From Candidatus Bipolaricaulota bacterium (GTDB taxonomy: Bacteria; Bipolaricaulota; Bipolaricaulia; RBG-16-55-9), in the NCBI GenBank assembly GCA_015487455.1, contig WFPR01000188.1, forward strand, positions 1 through 11,058: a DNA stretch of 11,058 nt. The letters run 5' to 3'. Positions 5,150 to 11,058 of this stretch are shown here, piece after piece. A program made the translations under genes and the position numbers. A model generated the notes under the pieces. The model saw nothing but the letters and a program-made list of their open reading frames with translations. It did not search any database and was not told the DNA's origin. Every line of letters starts with the position of its first letter. Positions within the stretch are counted from its first letter, which is position 1.

Positions 5150-6046
5150 ATGAGCGCTTCCCTGCCTTCGCAGGAGCCGTTCGTGCTGGCGGTGCCGAGC
5201 CGCGGGCGGCTGAGCGACGGGACGCTGGAGCTGCTGCGACGGGCCGGGCTGCACGCCCCGCGCCAGCCCCGCCGCCTGCTGGCCGACGTGAACGCCCACT
5301 GGCGGCTGCTCTTCGTCCGGGCGCGCGACGTCCCCGAGTACGTGGCCACGGGGACGGCCGACGCCGGGATCACGGGCCTCGACTGCGTCGAGGAGAGCGG
5401 CCACGCGCCCGAACTGCGTGTGCTGCTCAAGCTGGGCTTCGGGCGCTGTCGGCTGAGCGTGGCCGTCCCCCGGCTCAAGGGCATCTCAAGCGTCGAGGCG
5501 CTGAGGGGCAAGCGGGTCGCGACCGCCTTTCCCAGGCTCACCGAGCGCTTCTTCGAGGCCCAAAGGGTGGCCGTCGAGATGGTGCCGCTGACGGGCTCGA
5601 CCGAGGTGGCCCCGCACGTGGGGGCCGCCGACGCCGTTGTCGATCTCGTTGAAACGGGCTCGACGCTGCGCCAGCACGGGCTCGTCGAGCTGGCCACCGT
5701 GCTGGAGTCGGAGGCGGTGCTGGTGGCCCGAGCCGGGCCGCGGGCTTTACGCTTGAACGATAAAGCTCAGCAACTGGAGGAGCTGCGGCTCGCGCTCCAG
5801 AGCGTCCTCGACGCCCAAGCTCGGCGGTATCTCATGGTCAACGTGCCCCGCGCCAAGCTCGACGAGGCCAAGAAGCTGCTCCCCGGCGTGACCGCCCCGA
5901 CGGTTCTGGATCTACTGGGCCGGGCCGACTGGGTCGCGCTCCACGCCGTGGTGGACGAGCAGGAGCTGAACGGGCTCCTCCCCGCGCTCAAGCGCCTGGG
6001 GGCCCAAGGGCTCCTCGTCCTCCCGATCGAGAGGATGATCCCCTGA
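5150..6046 (+). CDS. hisG: ATP phosphoribosyltransferase, long form
   Basis: Catalyses the first step of histidine synthesis, ATP + PRPP to phosphoribosyl-ATP. It has 298 residues from ATG 5150, with GAGGAGGG (5137-5144) 5 nt upstream. An in-frame ATG at 5078 would place the start inside the attenuator and add unconserved residues, so I reject it. The N-terminal catalytic domain shows LAVPSRGRLSDGTLELL (13-29), the ADAGITGLD block (70-78) and the PRPP loop DLVETGSTLRQHGL (165-178). Residues from about 222 form the C-terminal HisG_C domain (RRYLMVNVPR, APTVLDLL, WVALHAVVDE, LPIERMI), the ACT-like allosteric domain of the long form. Long-form HisG works without HisZ and is normally inhibited by histidine, so end-product control may act on both enzyme and transcript here. 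Its stop overlaps the hisD start (TGATG). Confidence 0.97.
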   Translation: MSASLPSQEPFVLAVPSRGRLSDGTLELLRRAGLHAPRQPRRLLADVNAHWRLLFVRARDVPEYVATGTADAGITGLDCVEESGHAPELRVLLKLGFGRCRLSVAVPRLKGISSVEALRGKRVATAFPRLTERFFEAQRVAVEMVPLTGSTEVAPHVGAADAVVDLVETGSTLRQHGLVELATVLESEAVLVARAGPRALRLNDKAQQLEELRLALQSVLDAQARRYLMVNVPRAKLDEAKKLLPGVTAPTVLDLLGRADWVALHAVVDEQELNGLLPALKRLGAQGLLVLPIERMIP

Positions 6047-7428
6047 TGCGACTGCAAGTTCGGCGGCTGGAGGCGCTGAGCGCTCAGGAGCGCGAGGCGC
6101 TGCTGGAGCGGGCGCCCGCCCTCGACCCCGGGGCGCTCGCCCGCGCCCGCGAGATCGTGCAGGCCGTCAAGGAGCGGGGCGACGCCGCCCTGCTCGAGCT
6201 GACCGAGCGCCTCGACGGCGTCTCGCTCCCCCGGGAGCGCCTGCGGGTGCCGCCCGAGGAGCTCCGAAGCGCCCTGAGCGAGATCCCGCTCGAGCTGCGG
6301 GAGGCGCTCGAGCGGGCCAAGCGGAACATCGAGGCGTTCCACGCCCCGCAGCGCCCCCGGAGCTATAAGGTGGAGCCCCTGGCGGGCTTGGCGCTGGAGC
6401 GGCGGGCGGTGCCCTTCCGGCGGGTCGGGCTGTACGTCCCCAAGGGGCTCGTCTCGTCGCTGCTGATGCTCGGGGTGCCCGCCCGCCTGGCGGGGGTCAA
6501 GGAGATTGCCGTCTGCACGCCGCCCGGCCCCGACGGGCGCGTCCCCGCGCCGGTGCGGGCCGCGGCCGCCCGGCTCGGGATCGACGAGGTGTACGCCGTC
6601 GGCGGGGCGCAGGCGATCGCCGCGCTGGCCTACGGCACGGAGACGATCCCCCGCGTCGAGAAGGTCGCGGGGCCGGGGAACGCCTACGTCACGGCGGCCA
6701 AGGCTTGGGTTCGGGACGACGTCGGGATCGATCTCCTAGCCGGGCCCTCGGAGGTGGCCCTGCTCGTCGAGCCCCTCCCGGGCTTCTCGATAGACGAGCT
6801 GGCCCGCTGGGCCGCGGCCGAGCTCAAAGCGCAGCTGGAGCACGGGCCGGGGACGGCCGCGCTCCTGCTCACGAGCAGCCCCGAGCTGGCCGAGCTCGTT
6901 CTGAAGCGTATAAACGCGCAGCCCCCCGAGGCGCTGCAGGGGCGCGCGCTCCACCTGCTCGTCTACGAGGATCGCGCCCGAGCGCTGCGCTTCTTAGGCG
7001 AGTACGCGCCCGAGCACCTGGCGCTCTGGCTCCCCGAGCCCGAGCTTGAGGCCGCGTTCGCGCCCGAGTCGCGGGAGCTGAGCGAGGCGATAAAGAGCGC
7101 GGGGAGCGTCTTTTTAGGCCCCTGGACGCCCGTCCCGCTGGGCGACTACGCCTCGGGGACGAACCACGTGCTCCCGACGGGCGGCCAGGCCCGCTTCCTC
7201 AGCGCGTTGGGCGTCGAGCACTTCTGCAAGTGGGTCGAGGTCCAGCGGGTCGACCCGACCTCGGGCGCGCTCAGGGCGCTGAGGCCCACAATCGAGGCGC
7301 TGGCCCGCGTCGAGGGGCTCCCCGGGCACGCCGAGGCCGTCCGGCTGCGCTTTGAGCGCCTCGAGCGCCTCGACGGCCCAAACGACCCGCAAGCGCGAGG
7401 GCAAGAGGGGGCAGAGCGATGGCGATGA
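6046..7428 (+). CDS. hisD: Histidinol dehydrogenase
   Basis: Catalyses the last two steps, NAD-dependent oxidation of L-histidinol to histidine through histidinal. It has 460 residues. Expected zinc ligands are present: Q263 and H266 in KAQLEHGPG, D367 in PLGDYASGTNH, and H428 in LPGHAEAVRLR. The catalytic Glu-His pair is E323-H324 in YAPEHLAL. AGPGNAYVTAAK (208-219) and AGPSE (232-236) are further signatures. The family is usually about 430 residues; here roughly 20 non-conserved residues follow the usual end (RLRFERLE), and their codons run into the start of hisC. The ATG at 6046 shares its A with the hisG stop codon (1-nt overlap), so translation is probably coupled. Confidence 0.98.
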   Translation: MRLQVRRLEALSAQEREALLERAPALDPGALARAREIVQAVKERGDAALLELTERLDGVSLPRERLRVPPEELRSALSEIPLELREALERAKRNIEAFHAPQRPRSYKVEPLAGLALERRAVPFRRVGLYVPKGLVSSLLMLGVPARLAGVKEIAVCTPPGPDGRVPAPVRAAAARLGIDEVYAVGGAQAIAALAYGTETIPRVEKVAGPGNAYVTAAKAWVRDDVGIDLLAGPSEVALLVEPLPGFSIDELARWAAAELKAQLEHGPGTAALLLTSSPELAELVLKRINAQPPEALQGRALHLLVYEDRARALRFLGEYAPEHLALWLPEPELEAAFAPESRELSEAIKSAGSVFLGPWTPVPLGDYASGTNHVLPTGGQARFLSALGVEHFCKWVEVQRVDPTSGALRALRPTIEALARVEGLPGHAEAVRLRFERLERLDGPNDPQARGQEGAERWR

Positions 7429-8528
7429 GGAGGACGCTGCAGGGGCTGGAGCCCTACCGGCCGCCCGAGACGGACAGACAGGGCGTCGCGCTCCACCGCA
7501 ACACGAACCGCTGGGGCGCCCACCCGGCCGTTCGAGAGCTGCTGAAGGGCTTATCGATCGAGATCGGGGTGGACGTGAGCGAGTACCCGAGCGGGGACGC
7601 CCGCCCGGTGCGGGAGGCGCTGGCCGCGCGCTTCCAGCGCTTGGGGTTAAGCCCGACGCCCGACTGCTTCCTGGTCACGAACGGCTCGAACGAGGCGTTC
7701 GACGTCGCGCTCAAGGCCCTGCTCGACCCGGGCGAGGCCGTGGCGGTCCCGAGCCCGTCGTACTCGATGTACAGGGCGTACGCGCTCATGAACGGGCTGC
7801 GCTTGGTGGAGGCGCCGCTCGGCCCGGACTTCGAGCTGGACCCCGACGCCCTGCTGGCGACGAAAGCGGACGCGTTCATCGTCTGCTCACCGAACAACCC
7901 GACGGGGACCCGCTTCGCCCGGGAGGCCGTGGATAAGCTCATTAAGACGGGCAAGTTCGTGATCCTCGACGAGGCTTACGCGGAATTTTCGGACGAGCCC
8001 GAGGGCTGGCTCCCCGAGGCGCTGGAGCGCGAGAACGTGATCGTGGCGCGGACGCTCTCGAAGGCGTTCGGGCTGGCGGGGCTGCGCGTGGGCTACCTCG
8101 TGGCCCGGCCCTCGACCATCGAGCGGCTCAACAGGGCGCGGCTGCCGTACAACGTGAACGCGCTCAGCCAGGCGCTGGCCGTCCGCGCGCTCCGCGAGCC
8201 CGATTATGCCGAGGAGTACGCTCAGTTTATTCGAAAGGAGCGCCCTCGCTGGGCGCGGGCGCTCGAGGAGCGGGGCTTCCGCGTCTGGCCGTCTCAAGCG
8301 AACTTTTTGTTGGCCGAGGTCCCGGAGGGCGTCGGGCGGGACGCGCTGGTGGGCGCGCTGGCGGCCCAAGGCGTGCACGTGCGCGCGGCGGGGGCGCACC
8401 CCCGGCTGCGCCGCTGCGTGCGCGTCACGATCGGGACGCCCGACGACCTGAGCGCGCTCCTGAGGGCGCTCGACGCCGCGCTCCCACGGGCGCCAGACGA
8501 CGGACGACGCCAGCCTGCACGACGGTGA
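7419..8528 (+). CDS. hisC: Histidinol-phosphate aminotransferase
   Basis: A PLP-dependent fold-type I aminotransferase that converts imidazole-acetol phosphate and glutamate to histidinol phosphate. It has 369 residues. Key residues are visible: the PLP lysine K215 in RTLSKAFGLAG, D184 in ILDEAYAEF, N160 in SPNNPTG, R223 in GLRVGYL and the substrate-carboxylate arginine R335 in VRVTIGT. TNGSNEAFD (88-95) is the phosphate-binding loop. The last 15 or so residues are polar and not conserved. It starts at ATG 7419 after AGAGGGGG and overlaps hisD by 10 nt; an in-frame ATG at 7425 would also be possible. It is cytoplasmic and in a typical his-operon position. Confidence 0.96.
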   Translation: MAMRRTLQGLEPYRPPETDRQGVALHRNTNRWGAHPAVRELLKGLSIEIGVDVSEYPSGDARPVREALAARFQRLGLSPTPDCFLVTNGSNEAFDVALKALLDPGEAVAVPSPSYSMYRAYALMNGLRLVEAPLGPDFELDPDALLATKADAFIVCSPNNPTGTRFAREAVDKLIKTGKFVILDEAYAEFSDEPEGWLPEALERENVIVARTLSKAFGLAGLRVGYLVARPSTIERLNRARLPYNVNALSQALAVRALREPDYAEEYAQFIRKERPRWARALEERGFRVWPSQANFLLAEVPEGVGRDALVGALAAQGVHVRAAGAHPRLRRCVRVTIGTPDDLSALLRALDAALPRAPDDGRRQPARR

Positions 8529-9172
8529 GGATGATCAGCAGGATGTACGAGGCTGAGGTTGAAGTCGTGATCGCGGATCTGGGCCTGGGCAACCTGCACA
8601 GCTTATCAAAGGCGTTCGAGCGGCTGGGCGCCCGGGCGCGGGTGAGCCCTCGCGTGGAGGAGTGGCTGGAGGCGCCCATTTGGGTGCTGCCGGGGGACGG
8701 GGCGTTCGGCCCGGCGGCCCGCGCCCTCCGCCCCCATCGCGAGGCCCTGCGACGGAAGTTCGAGGAGGGGCCCGCGCTGGGCATCTGCCTGGGCATGCAG
8801 CTGCTCTTCGAGCGGAGCGAGGAGGCCCCGGAGCCCGACCTGAAGGCGCAGGGGCTGGGGGTGCTGCCGGGGGTCGTGCGCAGGCTCAGAGCCCGGAGGC
8901 TCCCCCACATGGGCTGGAACGCGCTGCGCTTCCAACCCCATGAGCCCCTGTTCGCGGGCGTCCCCCAGGGCGCGCACGCGTACTTCATCCACAGCTACGG
9001 GCTCGTTGATCATCCTCGGGCGGTCGCCTGGACGGACTACGAGGGGCCCGTCGTGGCCGCGGTTCAGGCCGGGCCGCGCAGCTACGCTACGCAGTTCCAC
9101 CCCGAGAAGAGCAGCCGCGTCGGGCTCCAAATCCTGCGGAACTTTCTGGAGCTAGCCCGCGATGCGCTCTGA
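8525..9172 (+). CDS. hisH: Imidazole glycerol phosphate synthase, glutaminase subunit
   Basis: A class I glutamine amidotransferase that hydrolyses glutamine and feeds ammonia to HisF. The triad is C88 in GICLGMQLL, H192 and E194 in TQFHPEKSS. IADLGLGNLHSLSKA (16-30) and LPHMGWN (126-132) are family marks. The oxyanion segment reads LPGDGAFG (55-62) where many members have PGVGAFG. The start is uncertain: GTG 8525 gives a 4-nt GTGA overlap with the hisC stop and 215 residues, while ATG 8531 or ATG 8543 would trim residues outside the conserved domain. No strong Shine-Dalgarno motif distinguishes them, so coupling to hisC is likely. Its partner hisF lies about 1.3 kb downstream, beyond hisA and hisB. 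Confidence 0.95.
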   Translation: MRMISRMYEAEVEVVIADLGLGNLHSLSKAFERLGARARVSPRVEEWLEAPIWVLPGDGAFGPAARALRPHREALRRKFEEGPALGICLGMQLLFERSEEAPEPDLKAQGLGVLPGVVRRLRARRLPHMGWNALRFQPHEPLFAGVPQGAHAYFIHSYGLVDHPRAVAWTDYEGPVVAAVQAGPRSYATQFHPEKSSRVGLQILRNFLELARDAL

Positions 9173-9926
9173 GCTCGCTGGGTTTGAGATCTGGGCCGCG
9201 GTCGACCTGCTGGACAGGGAGTGCGTGCAGCTGCGGGGCGGGGACCCCGCGACGGCCCGCTTCCGCCAGCGCCCGGAGGGGGCCGCCGAGCGCTGGCTCC
9301 GGGAGGGCGCCGACGGCCTGCACCTGATCGATTTGAACGCGGCCCTCGGCGCGGACGCGAGCCCGAACACTGAAGCGCTGGAGCGGCTGCTCGCGCTCTG
9401 CGCCCGACACGAAAAGCCCGCGCAGATAGGGGGCGGGCTCCGCTCCGTGGAAGCCGTGGAGGGCTGGCTGCGGCGGGGCGCCGCCCGCGCGATCGTGGGC
9501 ACCCGGGCCGTCCGCGAGCCCGGCTGGCTCAACGCGCTCGTCGAGCGCTTCCCCCGGCGGATCGTTTTGGCTATGGACGTCCGCGGGGGGGAGGTGCTCG
9601 TCGAGGGCTGGCGGCGGGGCTCGGGCCTCGCGCCCGCGCGGCTGCTGGACGCGCTCACGGAGGAGATAGGCGCGGGCGTCGGGCGGCTGGCCGCGCTGCT
9701 CTACACGAACGTGGACCGCGAGGGGACCCTTCAGGGGCTCGACCCCGAGCCCCTGAGCGCGCTGTGCGGGAGGGCGCCCGTCCCGGTGCTGGTGGCGGGC
9801 GGGCTGCGCTCGATCGACGATGTTCTTAAAGCAAAGGCGCTGGGCGCCCGCGGCGTCGTCCTCGGGACGGCCCTCTACGCCGGGACGCTCCGACTGCCCG
9901 AGCTGAAGGAGGCGCTGACGCGATGA
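9162..9926 (+). CDS. hisA: ProFAR isomerase (phosphoribosyl-formimino-AICAR-phosphate isomerase)
   Basis: A (beta/alpha)8-barrel enzyme that isomerises ProFAR to PRFAR, the substrate of HisH/HisF. It has 254 residues, close to the usual size plus a few extra at the start. The catalytic acids are D15 (WAAVDLLD) and D139 (LAMDVRGG), with T182 in LYTNVDREGTLQG. Phosphate-binding loops are QIGGGLRS (88-95) and VAGGLRS (211-217) followed by VLGTALYAG. VDREGTLQG and AMDVRGG fit HisA rather than HisF, and a separate hisF follows. The ATG at 9162 overlaps hisH by 11 nt. No sign of a PriA-type dual function can be judged by eye. Confidence 0.96.
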   Translation: MRSELAGFEIWAAVDLLDRECVQLRGGDPATARFRQRPEGAAERWLREGADGLHLIDLNAALGADASPNTEALERLLALCARHEKPAQIGGGLRSVEAVEGWLRRGAARAIVGTRAVREPGWLNALVERFPRRIVLAMDVRGGEVLVEGWRRGSGLAPARLLDALTEEIGAGVGRLAALLYTNVDREGTLQGLDPEPLSALCGRAPVPVLVAGGLRSIDDVLKAKALGARGVVLGTALYAGTLRLPELKEALTR

Positions 9927-10504
9927 GCGAGATGAGCAAACGCGAACGCGGGAGCGGGCGGGTGAAGCTCGAGCGCGAGACGAGGGAGACCCAGATCAAG
10001 CTGGAGCTGGCGCTGCGCGGCTCCGGCCGAGCGAGCCTGGACGTCGAGCTCTTCTTTTTGAGGCACATGCTGGAGACGTTGGCCGTCCACGCCCGGCTCG
10101 ACCTCAAGCTCAACGCTCGAGGCGACGACGAGCACCACCTGGTCGAGGACGTCGCGCTGGCGCTGGGGGCCGCGCTGCGCCGCGGGCTCGACGCCCTGGG
10201 GAGCGTCGAGCGCTTCGGCCACGCGGTCGTGCCCATGGACGACGCGCTGGTGCTCGTGGCGCTCGACTTGGTGGAGCGGCCCTACGCTCAAATCGAGCTG
10301 CCCTACTCGATCTGGGCGCACTTCTTGAGGTCGTTGGCGCTCGAGGGGCGCTTCACCCTGCACGTCCGGAAGCTCGCGGGCTGCGACGAGCACCACGTCG
10401 TCGAGGCGGCCTTCAAGGCGCTGGGGCGGGCGCTCCGCGCCGCGCTGCGCCCGCCGTCTTCAGCAGCCCCGTCGAGCACGAAGGGGGAGGTGCGGTGGGG
10501 CTGA
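9923..10504 (+). CDS. hisB: Imidazoleglycerol-phosphate dehydratase, compact divergent form
   Basis: A manganese-dependent dehydratase that turns IGP into imidazole-acetol phosphate. It has 193 residues and is monofunctional, with no HAD phosphatase domain. Two repeats of the IGPD fold are visible. Likely metal ligands are H48 (RHML), H71-H72 and E75 (DEHHLVED), H100 (RFGH), and H157-H158 and E161 (DEHHVVEAAFKALGRAL). Several motifs differ from the usual form: FFDHML reads FFLRHML, the loop before the first HH is about 3 residues shorter, and the segment between IELP (124-127) and HFLRSLA (133-139) lacks about 8 residues that normally include the T/S-E-L/M-V/I-E helix start. The core RFGHAVVPMDDALVLVALDL is well conserved. 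AAGGAGG (9906-9912) precedes the ATG, which overlaps hisA by 4 nt (ATGA). The first 12 and last 18 or so residues look like low-complexity extensions. Confidence 0.9.
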   Translation: MSEMSKRERGSGRVKLERETRETQIKLELALRGSGRASLDVELFFLRHMLETLAVHARLDLKLNARGDDEHHLVEDVALALGAALRRGLDALGSVERFGHAVVPMDDALVLVALDLVERPYAQIELPYSIWAHFLRSLALEGRFTLHVRKLAGCDEHHVVEAAFKALGRALRAALRPPSSAAPSSTKGEVRWG

Positions 10505-10517
10505 CGGTGAGCCGACG

Positions 10518-11058
10518 ATGGGCCTGACGAAGCGAATCATCCCGTGCCTGGACGTCGACCGCGGCCGGGTCGTCAAGGGCGTTCAGTTTCGAAATTTGAG
10601 GGCGGTGGGCGACCCGGCGGCGCTGGCCGAGCGCTACGAGGCGCAGGGGGCCGACGAAATTGTGTTTTTGGACGTCACGGCCTCCGTGGAGAACCGCCCG
10701 CTCTTTTTGGAGGCCGTGCGGCGGACGGCGGAGCGGCTGTTCATCCCGCTCACCGTCGGCGGCGGGATCGCCTCCGTAGAAGACTTTCACAGGGCGCTCC
10801 GGGCCGGTGCCGATAAAGTCTCGATCAACACGGCGGCCGTGAACGACCCCGAGCTGATCGCCCGGTGCGCGGAGCGGTTCGGCTCCCAGTGCGTGGTCGT
10901 GGCGATTGACGCGCGACGGCAGGGCTCGAAGTGGGAGGTCTACACCCACGGGGGCCGGGTCCCGACGGGGCGGGAGGCCGTCGCGTGGGCCCAAGAGGCC
11001 GAGCGCCTCGGGGCGGGCGAGATCCTGCTGACGAGCATGGACGCCGACGGGACGACCC
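10518..11058 (+). CDS. hisF: Imidazole glycerol phosphate synthase, cyclase subunit (3' end outside window)
   Basis: An open frame from ATG 10518 to the window end, 180 codons of the usual 250 or so. It begins MGLTKRIIPCLDVDRGRVVKG, the HisF signature, and continues with FLDVTAS (50-56), TVGGGIASVEDF (79-90), GADKVSINTAAV (97-108) and EILLTSMDADGT (168-179). Catalytic acids are D12 (CLDV) and D131 (AIDARR), matching D11 and D130 of Thermotoga HisF. It forms IGP and AICAR from PRFAR and ammonia delivered by HisH. It follows hisB by 13 nt, the only non-overlapping junction among the his structural genes. The remaining half of the barrel, and any hisI or hisE, would lie beyond the window. Confidence 0.97.
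   Translation, partial: MGLTKRIIPCLDVDRGRVVKGVQFRNLRAVGDPAALAERYEAQGADEIVFLDVTASVENRPLFLEAVRRTAERLFIPLTVGGGIASVEDFHRALRAGADKVSINTAAVNDPELIARCAERFGSQCVVVAIDARRQGSKWEVYTHGGRVPTGREAVAWAQEAERLGAGEILLTSMDADGTT

Noticed and set aside
4957..5652. Long plus-strand open frame with a serine run, overlapping the leader and hisG
   Set aside because: Its first part is the His-codon region read in another frame, and the rest is a shadow of hisG in GC-rich DNA, with no ribosome binding site or recognisable domain.
1..11058. CRISPR arrays, insertion sequences, tRNA or rRNA genes, prophage or defence genes
   Set aside because: I saw no spaced direct repeats, transposase motifs, tRNA-like cloverleaf sequence or rRNA-like tract; except for 4665-5149 the window is almost fully coding.

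Overview
The window is a compact, high-G+C stretch of bacterial chromosome. It carries two divergent gene blocks around a regulatory interval of about 485 bp (4665-5149). The organism cannot be named from the sequence. The two-subunit glycyl-tRNA synthetase (glyQ and glyS) and the bacterial-type his operon point to Bacteria. A ferredoxin resembling the seven-iron ferredoxins of thermophiles, together with very tight gene packing, weakly suggests a thermophilic or poorly cultivated lineage.

Left block. Positions 1-396 hold the 3' end of a plus-strand gene with a MogA/MoaB-type molybdopterin-binding domain. It converges on a minus-strand series read right to left: glyQ (4664-3768), glyS (3715-1613), an alpha/beta hydrolase (1606-824) and a seven-iron ferredoxin (787-407). 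The gaps are 52, 6 and 36 nt, so the four genes are probably co-transcribed.

Centre. Two sigma70-type promoters stand back to back, one for glyQ (minus) and one for his (plus). Their -35 boxes lie inside one inverted repeat (4749-4764). The his transcript has a leader of about 350 nt. It contains a short ORF of 54 codons (4874-5038) with a good ribosome binding site and seven histidine codons in its last 18 sense codons. The ORF is followed by mutually exclusive stem-loops and a short T tract. This has the layout of ribosome-mediated transcription attenuation controlled by charged tRNA-His, and it is the most interesting system in the window.

Right block. hisG-hisD-hisC-hisH-hisA-hisB-hisF run on the plus strand from 5150 to beyond the window end. 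Most junctions overlap by 1-11 nt, which suggests translational coupling. The genes cover the first step (HisG), IGP synthase (HisH with HisF), the ProFAR isomerase (HisA), the dehydratase (HisB), the aminotransferase (HisC) and the dehydrogenase (HisD). hisI/hisE and histidinol-phosphate phosphatase are not in view. hisB sits between hisA and hisF, and its protein has shortened loops. Imperfect hexanucleotide repeats recur at gene ends and in the leader.
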